Of a stretch of DNA of 39,900 nt, positions 14,106-21,601 are shown piece after piece. This DNA is from WGAB01 sp964406105 (GTDB lineage Bacteria > Hydrothermota > Hydrothermia > WGAB01): positions 1 to 39,900 of the forward strand of contig CAYOQK010000048.1 of the NCBI GenBank assembly GCA_964406105.1, given 5' to 3'. A program made the translations under genes and the position numbers. Positions within the stretch are counted from its first letter, which is position 1. Each line of letters opens with the position of its first letter. The notes beneath the pieces are model-generated. The model saw only the letters and a program-made list of their open reading frames with translations, ran no database searches and was not told the DNA's origin.

Positions 14106-17100
14106 TCATGCCTGAGACCCAATTTTACCGGACCCCCGCCAGCCTGCGACCCAGGCGTACAGGGTAGGGATGTACACCAGGGTAACGAGGGTAGAAAACA
14201 ACAGGCCTCCAATGACCACCACACCGAAGGGGCTCCACATCTCGGCGCCCTCGGCCCGGGAAAGGGCCAGGGGCACCATACCAAACACGGTGGTCAGGGC
14301 AGTGATGAGCACGGGCCGAAGCCGACGACGCCCTCCCTGTACCACGGCCTCGGTGAGGGAAAAGCCACGGGCCCGCAGGAGATGGATGTAATCCAGGAGA
14401 ACGATGGCGTTGTTCACCACCACGCCCACGAGCATCAGCATCCCCACGAAGGCCATCATGGAAAGCGGGGTACCCGTAAGGTAGAGGACCAGAAAACTGC
14501 CGGTGAAGGCGAAGGGCACCGAGAACATGATGAGCAGAGGATCCACAAAGGACTCAAACAGGGCCGCCATCACCAGGTATACCAGCAGGGTTCCCCCTAA
14601 AAGGGCCTTTAACAGGGTGGAGAAGGACTCCCGCTGTCGCTTTACGGTGCCAGCGATCTCCACCCGAACCCCTGGAGGGAGCACCAGCTGACGGATCGCC
14701 TGTTCTACATCGTGGGCGATGGCTCCCAGTGGGCGCCCGAAGGTCTCGGCCTGTACCCGCACCACACGCTCGCGGTTCTTATGCTCCAGGCTCAAGGGCC
14801 CCAACCGTCGCTCTATGGTAGCAATGTCGGCCAGGTACACCGGCCCCTTGGCCGTGGGTAGGGTGAGCGCCTGCAGGATGGCCGGGTCCTTGCGATCCCG
14901 GTTTTCCAGATGGATCCGGATGGGGTACTCATCGCCCCCCAACTTCAGGGTGGTGGCATCCGTGCCGTACAGGGCTGTGCGCAGATAGGCACCCACTCGG
15001 GCAGAATTGAGGCCGTAGCGATACATCTTCTCCCGGTCCAGGTGGACCCAGATCTCCGGGCGACGGCTGCTCCGCGAGAGGGTAGGGGCCTTGATGCCGG
15101 GGATGGTGCGCAACCTCTGTTGAATCTGGCGGGCTAAGGAGTCGGTAATGGCTAAGTCGTAGCCATACACCTCAATCTCAATGGGTTTGCCCCCACCAAA
15201 CAGGAACTCCTGGCCACCCCCAGAGGCCGATACCGAGAAGGACTCCACCCCGGGGATTCGGGCCAGGGTGTCGTTAAGGGCGGCAACGATTTCAAAGACA
15301 TCGCGGCGCCGCTGGCTTCGGGGCACCAGGTGGCCCGAGAAGAACCCAGAGTTGGAGCTCTCCTTGGCACCGAACACCGCTCCCATACCCGTTTCTGAGG
15401 GACCCGAACGGGTGACGATTACCTCGGCCTCTGGGATCATTCGGCGCATCTTGTTCTCCAGGAGGCGCATCACCGAATCGGTTACCTCCAATCGGGTGCC
15501 CGTGGGCAACAGGAACTCGCCCCGAAACTCCCCGGTGTCTGAGGGAGGGATGAACTCTGTGGGGATCCACCGCAACAGGCCCAAACTGGCCAGAAACATC
15601 GCCAGCCCTCCGGCGAGCACCAGGGGTTTCCAGCGGAGGGAGAACCGGAGCAGGGCCTCATAGGCTCGGTCCAGGGCTTGGAAGGTGGCCTCATGGACCC
15701 GGGCGAAGCGACCTCCTCGCAGGATACGGATGAAGCGGGAGGCAAGCATCGGGGTAAGGGTCATGGCCGAAAACAACGAGGCGAAGAGCACCAGCATCAC
15801 TGAAGTGGCGAGTTCGCGGAACATGATGCCCACAAACCCCTGGATCACCACAATGGGCACCAGAATGGCCACGGTGGTCAGGGTGGAAGCGGTGATGGCC
15901 CCAGCCACTTCGCCGGTGCCAAAAATGGCCGCCTCGCGACGGGACTCCCCTCGTTCTCGGTGGTAATAGATGTTCTCCAGCACCACTACGGCGTTGTCCA
16001 CCACCATCCCGATGGCAATGGCCAGCGAGGACAGGGAGATGATGTTGATGCTGGCGTGGATCAGGTACAGGAAGATGAAGGCCGTGATCAAGGAAAAGGG
16101 GATCACCGAAGCGATGATCAGGCTCCCTCGCAGGTTGCGGAGGAAGATCAGGGTGACGAGCACCACCAGCACCAGTGCCCAAAGGATGGTGGTGGTGAGG
16201 TTGTGGATGCTGTTGCGGATGAAGAGGGAACCGTCAATGACCACCTGGAGGTTGAGCCCGGGGATGCGTTCTTCCACGGCCCGCAGGCGTTCTTGGGCTT
16301 CGCGGGCCACCTCCACGGTGTTGGCCCCAGAGGTCTTTTGGATGGCAAAGAACACCCCCGGTTTGCCGTTGACCCGCACGTAGTTCACGGGTTCAGCGTA
16401 GCCGTCTTCCACCCGGGCCACATCCTTCAAGCGGATCAGGCGGCCTTGGAGTTCCAGGAGGGGCAGGTTTTCCAGTTCCTGGGCCGACCGGAACTCCTGA
16501 GGCACACGGATCAAGTAGTCGGTTTTCCCCACCGCCAGGTTGCCCACGGGGATGTTCACGTTCTCCTGGGCCAATGCGGCCACCAGGGTTTCCAGGGGCA
16601 GGTGTAGGGCTTCCAGTCGGGCTTTGTCCACCCAGATGTGGACGGTGCGTTTCTTTCCTCCCCCCCAGATCTGTACGGCGCCCACTCCCTTGCCGTGACG
16701 GAGTTCCTCCACCACTTGGTCTTCCACGATCTTCCGCACATCCAAGGTGGGATCGTCGGCGGTGGCTGCCACCACGAGCACAGGCCATTGGGAGAGATCA
16801 AATTTGAAGATGTAAGGGTCCTCGGCGTCTTCGGGCAACCGGCGGCGAGCGAAGTCCAGGCGGTCCCGAAGGTCATTCACCGCGGCGTCCAGGTCGGTAC
16901 CCCAGGAAAAGGACACCACGATAGAGGAGACGTTTTCAAAGGAAGTGGAGGTCATTTCGTCCACGTTGGGCACCGTGGCGATGGCCTCTTCCAACACGTC
17001 GGTAACCTTCTTTTCCACGTCCTCGGCCGAGGCACCGGGGTACAGGGTGACCACAGAAGCGGTGGGCAAGGACACATTGGGCATCAGGTCAATGGGCAGG

Positions 17101-17186
17101 TTCCACAGGGAGAGGACGCCCAGCACGAGGATCACCAGGAACACCACCAGGGTTAAAACCGGGCGTTGAACGGCAATGCGCTGCAT
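14106..17186 (-). CDS. RND efflux permease (HAE1/AcrB-like)
   Basis: This is the inner-membrane, proton-driven pump of a tripartite exporter. At about 1026 residues it is full length. It has the N-terminal helix (RPVLTLVVFLVILVLGVLS), two large periplasmic loops and twelve expected membrane helices. The helix-4 motif reads GMVVDNAVVVLENI, so the first proton-relay aspartate is kept and the second position is Asn, as in many HAE1 proteins outside Proteobacteria. ATG 17186 is preferred; GTG 17195 is in frame and overlaps the adaptor stop. The sequence fits drug or lipid-like substrates better than metals because the CusA metal signature is absent. Substrate is otherwise unknown. Confidence 0.94.
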   Translation of the reverse strand: MQRIAVQRPVLTLVVFLVILVLGVLSLWNLPIDLMPNVSLPTASVVTLYPGASAEDVEKKVTDVLEEAIATVPNVDEMTSTSFENVSSIVVSFSWGTDLDAAVNDLRDRLDFARRRLPEDAEDPYIFKFDLSQWPVLVVAATADDPTLDVRKIVEDQVVEELRHGKGVGAVQIWGGGKKRTVHIWVDKARLEALHLPLETLVAALAQENVNIPVGNLAVGKTDYLIRVPQEFRSAQELENLPLLELQGRLIRLKDVARVEDGYAEPVNYVRVNGKPGVFFAIQKTSGANTVEVAREAQERLRAVEERIPGLNLQVVIDGSLFIRNSIHNLTTTILWALVLVVLVTLIFLRNLRGSLIIASVIPFSLITAFIFLYLIHASINIISLSSLAIAIGMVVDNAVVVLENIYYHRERGESRREAAIFGTGEVAGAITASTLTTVAILVPIVVIQGFVGIMFRELATSVMLVLFASLFSAMTLTPMLASRFIRILRGGRFARVHEATFQALDRAYEALLRFSLRWKPLVLAGGLAMFLASLGLLRWIPTEFIPPSDTGEFRGEFLLPTGTRLEVTDSVMRLLENKMRRMIPEAEVIVTRSGPSETGMGAVFGAKESSNSGFFSGHLVPRSQRRRDVFEIVAALNDTLARIPGVESFSVSASGGGQEFLFGGGKPIEIEVYGYDLAITDSLARQIQQRLRTIPGIKAPTLSRSSRRPEIWVHLDREKMYRYGLNSARVGAYLRTALYGTDATTLKLGGDEYPIRIHLENRDRKDPAILQALTLPTAKGPVYLADIATIERRLGPLSLEHKNRERVVRVQAETFGRPLGAIAHDVEQAIRQLVLPPGVRVEIAGTVKRQRESFSTLLKALLGGTLLVYLVMAALFESFVDPLLIMFSVPFAFTGSFLVLYLTGTPLSMMAFVGMLMLVGVVVNNAIVLLDYIHLLRARGFSLTEAVVQGGRRRLRPVLITALTTVFGMVPLALSRAEGAEMWSPFGVVVIGGLLFSTLVTLVYIPTLYAWVAGWRGSGKIGSQA

Positions 17187-17188
17187 GG

Positions 17189-18058
17189 TTACCACACCAC
17201 CTTTACAGGGCTTCCCTCTTTGAGGTTGGCCACCGGAAGGGCAACCACGGTGTCGTGTGCGGTGATCCCTTCCAGGACCTCTACGGCCTCCAGGGTGTAC
17301 AGGCCAATGCGCACCGGCACCTTATGAGCCCGTTGGCCTCGGACGACATACACGAAGTGGGCCACTTCCCCCTGTATGGCCTCGGGGGGCAACACGAGAG
17401 CACTATCGCGGCGGGCCACCGGCACCAATACCCGCGCCGTTTGACCCGATACGGGCATCACCGAGGTAGATTCCAAAACGCCCAGCACCTCGCGGGCCCC
17501 GGTGATGGGGTCAAGGCCAGGAGCCACCCGTTGGATACGTCCCCAGAGGGTGTCGCCCTGGACCACCAGACGCACCCGATCACCGGGACGCAACGCATTG
17601 TGATACACCTCGGGCAGGTGCAAGGTGAACTTCAACGGGCCGGGCTCCTGGATCTGAGCAAGGGGCACGGTGGGCGATACCGGCGTTCCCGGATCCACAT
17701 CCAAGAGATGGATCCGACCAGAGGCCGGTGCCAGCACCTTGACCTCCTGGTACCGGAGGCCCGGAAGGCTGCGGTCCAGGAGCGCCACCACTTGGTCCTT
17801 CTGCACCAATTGCCCCTCGTGGACGGTAAACCGCAGGAATCGGGCGGCCACCGTAGGCAATACCGGCACCGTAGGTGCCCGCAGTCGCGTAGTGATGGGG
17901 AACCACTGGACCAGGGTTTGCACTCGGGGCATGACCACGGGTACAGCGAACACGCTTTGGGCCTGCCCTCGTGGGGCCTCAGTCTTACGGCAGGCCGGGC
18001 TGCTGAGGAGCAGAAGAAGGCTGCTCAGCACCAGAAGGAGCTGGCGCCTGGTTTTCAT
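17189..18058 (-). CDS. RND periplasmic adaptor (membrane fusion protein), lipoprotein
   Basis: The 289-residue adaptor links the RND pump to the TolC channel. It begins with a basic MKTRR, a hydrophobic run and a lipobox LSSPAC with Cys23, so it should be lipid-anchored. A lipoyl/barrel-sandwich half (about 60-120) is followed by beta-barrel and membrane-proximal domains. The alpha-hairpin is very short or missing, which makes the protein smaller than AcrA (near 400 residues). The ATG at 18058 has GGAGG 8 nt upstream even though it lies 74 nt inside the tolC reading frame. It ends within a few bases of the permease start. Confidence 0.9.
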   Translation of the reverse strand: MKTRRQLLLVLSSLLLLLSSPACRKTEAPRGQAQSVFAVPVVMPRVQTLVQWFPITTRLRAPTVPVLPTVAARFLRFTVHEGQLVQKDQVVALLDRSLPGLRYQEVKVLAPASGRIHLLDVDPGTPVSPTVPLAQIQEPGPLKFTLHLPEVYHNALRPGDRVRLVVQGDTLWGRIQRVAPGLDPITGAREVLGVLESTSVMPVSGQTARVLVPVARRDSALVLPPEAIQGEVAHFVYVVRGQRAHKVPVRIGLYTLEAVEVLEGITAHDTVVALPVANLKEGSPVKVVW

Positions 18059-19418
18059 GGTTCATACCTCCTTGCGTTTGAATCCCCGGGGAAGGCTCCA
18101 TCGCTGAGGAGCCCTGGGCGGTTCCCACCCGGGCGGCCTGTTCCAAGAGCAGTCGCTTTTGATGGAAGGCTGAGAGCGCTTGGAGCACGGCATACCGAGC
18201 CTGGGCGTATGTGTTTTGAACGTCCAAGAACTCCATTTGGGAGATGAGGCCCTGCTCGTACTGCTCTTGGGCCACCTGCAGGGCTTCCTGGGCCAGGCGG
18301 AGGTTCTCTCGCTGGGTTTCGTAGTTCCGCTGTTCCACTTGAGCCTCCCGGTACAAGCGACGCACCTCGGCTTCCGCCTCGCGGAGCCGCTTGTGGAGGA
18401 GCAGGGACTGTAGGTCGCGGAGGGCACCCAAGCGGCGCAGGTCTCCCTGCCGTTGGAAACCATCAAAGATGGGCATCTGGAACCCCAGGGTTAGGGTGTA
18501 GTTGGAGCCCCACGTGCCCTCAAAGCCTTGGGGTTTGCGGATCTGGTAAGATGCCTGCAACACCAGGCTGGGCTTGTTGCTGTTGTCGGTGGCCCGGTAC
18601 AGGGCCTCCAGTTGACGCTGCTGAAGGATCAGCCCCTGGAGATCCAGGCGGTGCTGAACCTGCTGGAGATAGGCATCCAGCGGAGGCAATTGGGGCGGTT
18701 CCAAGCGGTCGGTGGGGACGGGCTCCAGGGTGTCGGGCAGGTCCAGGAATTCCCGTAGTTGGTCCTGGAGACTGTGGTAGGCGCTTTCCACGGAGTGGAG
18801 TTGGGTACGGGCGTTCTGCAATTTCACTTGGGCTTGAAGGTGTTCCAGGTGGGTAGCCAGGCCGGATTCATAGCGCTGGCGTACCAGGGCCTCGTGTTCC
18901 TGCAGATTGCGGACCACCTCGCGTGAGATCTCCACTCCTTCTTGCAGAACCCACAGGTGGAGGTACAGTTGGCCGGCAGTAAAGGCCATCTGTTCTTGGG
19001 TTTGTTGGGCCTGCACCTGTTGGGCTTCCACCTGGGCTTCCTGGGCCCGCACCAGGTCCCGCAGGCGTCCCCAGGTGAAAAGGGGGTAGTTCAGTTGGAA
19101 GGCCACCTGATAGGAGTGGTGCTGGCCGAATTCCAGAGGGAACTCCTGGAACAGGGGACGACCTGTGGCGGGGTCAAATCCCACGATCATCCGTTGGGTA
19201 AAGGACTGCACGTAGGAGTTGTACACGTAGCCGGCTTGAGCCTGGAGGGTGGGCCAGAGGCTGGCCCGGGTGCTCTGCAGGGCACCTCTTTCGGCTTCCA
19301 CCTGCAGAGCTGCGGCCTGGGCGTAGGCGTTCTGCCGAGCCAAGGCCATGCAGGAATCCAGGCTCAAGGGCAAGGGAGCCGTGAGGAGCCATCCGCTAAG
19401 TAGCATCGGGATGCTCAT
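17985..19418 (-). CDS. TolC-family outer-membrane efflux channel
   Basis: The 477-residue outer-membrane factor starts at ATG 19418, 6 nt after AGGAGG. A signal peptide is followed by two homologous long coiled-coil halves (about 25-225 and 235-430) rich in Gln, Glu, Ala and Leu, as in OEP proteins. The C-terminal tail (about 445-477) is an unusual Pro/Gln/Ser-rich extension that exists only because the reading frame runs 74 nt into the adaptor gene. The start overlaps the end of tetR by 23 nt. It should form the exit duct for the pump encoded next. Confidence 0.93.
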   Translation of the reverse strand: MSIPMLLSGWLLTAPLPLSLDSCMALARQNAYAQAAALQVEAERGALQSTRASLWPTLQAQAGYVYNSYVQSFTQRMIVGFDPATGRPLFQEFPLEFGQHHSYQVAFQLNYPLFTWGRLRDLVRAQEAQVEAQQVQAQQTQEQMAFTAGQLYLHLWVLQEGVEISREVVRNLQEHEALVRQRYESGLATHLEHLQAQVKLQNARTQLHSVESAYHSLQDQLREFLDLPDTLEPVPTDRLEPPQLPPLDAYLQQVQHRLDLQGLILQQRQLEALYRATDNSNKPSLVLQASYQIRKPQGFEGTWGSNYTLTLGFQMPIFDGFQRQGDLRRLGALRDLQSLLLHKRLREAEAEVRRLYREAQVEQRNYETQRENLRLAQEALQVAQEQYEQGLISQMEFLDVQNTYAQARYAVLQALSAFHQKRLLLEQAARVGTAQGSSAMEPSPGIQTQGGMNHENQAPAPSGAEQPSSAPQQPGLP

Positions 19419-20013
19419 CCCGCACCTCCTCGCGAAGGACGCCGTACAGAAAGATCTCAGAGAATGCCCGGGCCAACACCGAGGACTTGGCGTGGTACCG
19501 GAGCATTCCCCGCACCATCCAGACGAAGGCCAAGGCCATGATCCGGGGGGAGATATGGGGCCGGAACACCCCCTCTTTGATGCCCCGGTCCATGACCGAG
19601 GTTACGATGAGTTCAATGTGATCCAGGATCGGGAGGATGCGTTGGCGGATGCGTTTTCGCACCTCTGGGGGCAGGGGGGTGTAGGAGTGAACGAAGACGG
19701 AGTGGAAGTTCCGTTCGCGGCGGAAGTAGGTGGCGAGTTCGTGGGTGATCCGTTCTACAGCGGCCTGGGGGGTTTGGGCGGTATCAATGGCGTGCTGGAT
19801 GCGTTGTTCCAGGTGTTTGAGGCGGTCTTCCAGGACGGCCACGAAGAGGTCGGCTTTGCTTTTGTAGTAGAGGTAGAGGGTGCCTTTGGTGACCCCCACC
19901 CGTTGGGCGATTTTGTCCATGGTGGTATGGTGGTACCCATCCCGGGCGAAGGCCTTATAGGCTGCCTCCAAGATCTCTCGGGCACGGTTTTTGGGTATGC
20001 TCTTCGGTTCCAT
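19396..20013 (-). CDS. TetR-family repressor, first gene of the efflux operon
   Basis: The 205-residue regulator has an N-terminal helix-turn-helix (about 10-55) ending KGTLYLYYKSKADLF, followed by a divergent ligand-binding helical domain. ATG 20013 (MEPKSIPKNRAREIL) is chosen because it lies directly after a perfect palindrome and near the -10 box. An in-frame upstream extension to 20073 would overrun the promoter. There is no Shine-Dalgarno. Being first in tetR-tolC-adaptor-RND-PII-like with overlapping ends, it very likely represses the whole set, itself included, until a ligand binds. The ligand is unknown. Confidence 0.92.
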   Translation of the reverse strand: MEPKSIPKNRAREILEAAYKAFARDGYHHTTMDKIAQRVGVTKGTLYLYYKSKADLFVAVLEDRLKHLEQRIQHAIDTAQTPQAAVERITHELATYFRRERNFHSVFVHSYTPLPPEVRKRIRQRILPILDHIELIVTSVMDRGIKEGVFRPHISPRIMALAFVWMVRGMLRYHAKSSVLARAFSEIFLYGVLREEVRDEHPDAT

Positions 20014-20014
20014 G

Positions 20015-20032
20015 ACTAACTGGTCAGTTAGT
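20015..20032. promoter_or_regulatory. TetR operator palindrome
   Basis: ACTAACTGGTCAGTTAGT is an inverted repeat with two perfect 8-bp arms and a 2-bp centre. It overlaps the 3' half of the -10 box and the expected transcription start, and ends 1 bp before the tetR start codon. This is the classic position for autorepression. Confidence 0.85.
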
Positions 20033-20058
20033 ATAGGCCTGCGGATCGGCCACGTCAA
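20030..20058 (-). promoter_or_regulatory. Promoter of the tetR-tolC-adaptor-RND operon
   Basis: On the minus strand TTGACG (20053-20058) and TATACT (20030-20035) are exactly 17 bp apart. Transcription would begin inside the operator, leaving a leader of roughly 8-10 nt. Confidence 0.82.
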
Positions 20059-20129
20059 GCGTACCCAATGCAAACGCTTGGGAAACCTCCTGCATCTCCA
20101 GAACCCCTCGCTTTTCGGGAATGTGCCTC

Positions 20130-20912
20130 TTAGCCGACGAGCCAGGCCCAGAGAACCACGAAGGCCAGGGTTTCAAAGGTCAGGAACCACCCCAGCTGTT
20201 TAAAGGCCTTGGGGCCATGCCGACCCCGGAAGCGCACGCAGGCCCAGGCCCCCACCTGCAGGGTCCAGAGGGCCAAAAACAGGGTGTTTTCTGCGGGTAG
20301 CCACAGGGCGGAAAGCGCAGTGGCCACCGCCCAAAGGCCTGCCCAGAGGTAGTGGAACGCCAGGGTTTCGTGCTGCACCCGTAGAGCCCGGGCCAACACC
20401 ACCGCCAAGGTCAGGTACATGCCGAATCCCCACACGAAGGGGGCCAAAAGCCCGGGTGGCACTCCTCCGGATCTCAACAGGAGCCACAGCAGGAACACCA
20501 GCCCGGTGCTTTCGGCGAGTTCCACCACCATCCGGCGATACCAGCGCCGCCGGGCTGCTACCAGGTCCAGCGCCATCACTGCCCCCAGCAGGCCCAAGGG
20601 CACCCAGAGATCAGGTCGGAGCCAAACCAACAGCCCGGAGAGTCCCGCTCCAGGCACCAGGGGAATCCATAGGTATCGGGTTGGAGTTTTCCCCAAGGTC
20701 CAACCACGGAGGGCCTCGCGTAGGGGAAGCCCCAAAAGAGCCAGCCCTACAGCCACAGCCAGCTCCTGGGTCCACCGCCGGGTGAACAGCAGGGCTGCCA
20801 GCATCACCGTGAGGGTTAGGCTGGTGAACCCGTGTTCCTTGGGCCGGAGAAGGGTTAAGACCCGTGAGCCAGGCCGGTGGCGGCGTGTCTGATCACGTGG
20901 TCCACGATCCAT
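20130..20912 (-). CDS. YwiC-like integral membrane protein
   Basis: This is a 260-residue polytopic protein with about eight hydrophobic helices. It has a near-N-terminal LLRPKEHGF motif, which matches the R-P-K-E-H-G hallmark of YwiC-like proteins, a family without a known biochemical role. ATG 20912 has AGAGG about 7 nt upstream and overlaps the end of the second tetR by 58 nt; longer in-frame starts would overlap further. The pairing suggests that the TetR regulator controls or is cotranscribed with it. Function unknown. Confidence 0.75.
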   Translation of the reverse strand: MDRGPRDQTRRHRPGSRVLTLLRPKEHGFTSLTLTVMLAALLFTRRWTQELAVAVGLALLGLPLREALRGWTLGKTPTRYLWIPLVPGAGLSGLLVWLRPDLWVPLGLLGAVMALDLVAARRRWYRRMVVELAESTGLVFLLWLLLRSGGVPPGLLAPFVWGFGMYLTLAVVLARALRVQHETLAFHYLWAGLWAVATALSALWLPAENTLFLALWTLQVGAWACVRFRGRHGPKAFKQLGWFLTFETLAFVVLWAWLVG

Positions 20913-21424
20913 TCCAAGGCCTCTTGCTGGTCTTGATCCGTGATGATGCCGATCCGTTTCCCGATCCACGTGCGTTCCACCATGCCCACGAGGGCCAAGC
21001 CCAGGGCTCGGGGGGACACAGGCACCTGAAGATCCTCCAGGATGCGGGCAAAGAGTTTCAGGGGCTGGAAGGTTTGTTGCTCAAACACGGCACGGGGCAA
21101 GTCGGGCAGATGGAGGAACTGAAACTCCTCCGGATAGCGGTCTACGAACTGCTTTAAAGTGTGAACAAAGGCGCGGAGTTTGGCCTCTGGGGTGGTCTCC
21201 TGCTCTGTGGCCTTCCGCAGCTCTTCAAACAGATGGGTGCACACGGTAAAAAACACCTGCACCGCCAGGTTCTCCTTGGAGCCAAAATGACGGAACAGGG
21301 TGAGCTCCGAGGTGCCGGCCACCTGGGCGATCTGGCGGGTGGAGGTGGCCACGTACCCCTGTCGCCCGAAGAGCCGAAGGGCCACTTGGATCAAACGCTG
21401 GTGTGTCCGTTCCTTGCGCGTCAT
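20855..21424 (-). CDS. TetR-family transcriptional regulator
   Basis: The 189-residue protein has a typical helix-turn-helix (about 8-52, ...TSTRQIAQVAGTSELTLFRHFGSKENL) and a helical sensor domain. ATG 21424 has no Shine-Dalgarno. A TATACT at 21445-21450 (minus) lies 20 nt upstream but without a good -35, so its promoter may need an activator or be weak. It overlaps the YwiC-like gene downstream and is divergent from the subtilase gene. Targets are unknown; the overlapped membrane gene is the simplest guess. Confidence 0.9.
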   Translation of the reverse strand: MTRKERTHQRLIQVALRLFGRQGYVATSTRQIAQVAGTSELTLFRHFGSKENLAVQVFFTVCTHLFEELRKATEQETTPEAKLRAFVHTLKQFVDRYPEEFQFLHLPDLPRAVFEQQTFQPLKLFARILEDLQVPVSPRALGLALVGMVERTWIGKRIGIITDQDQQEALEWIVDHVIRHAATGLAHGS

Positions 21425-21539
21425 GATGTAGGTGTCTGCTTACAAGTATACGCCCGGATCCCAACCCGGAGCCACTTCCGAACTCCAGAACTCTGTTGAG
21501 GATACAGCCATGAGCATGCTCCATCCCTTAAAATAAAAT

Positions 21540-21568
21540 TTGCAGAGGCTACAAGCCCGGTGTATAGT
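21540..21568 (+). promoter_or_regulatory. Promoter of the subtilase gene
   Basis: TTGCAG (21540-21545) and TATAGT (21563-21568) are separated by 17 bp. The predicted leader of about 27 nt contains GGGAGG (21591-21596), 5 nt before the ATG. Confidence 0.75.
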
Positions 21569-21601
21569 GAGGGCGACGTATCCAAAAACCGGGAGGTATA
21601 G

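Noticed and set aside
21425..21450. Possible palindromic operator near TGTCTGCTTACA before the second tetR
   Set aside because: Only the outer TGT/ACA and the central GC match; too imperfect to call.
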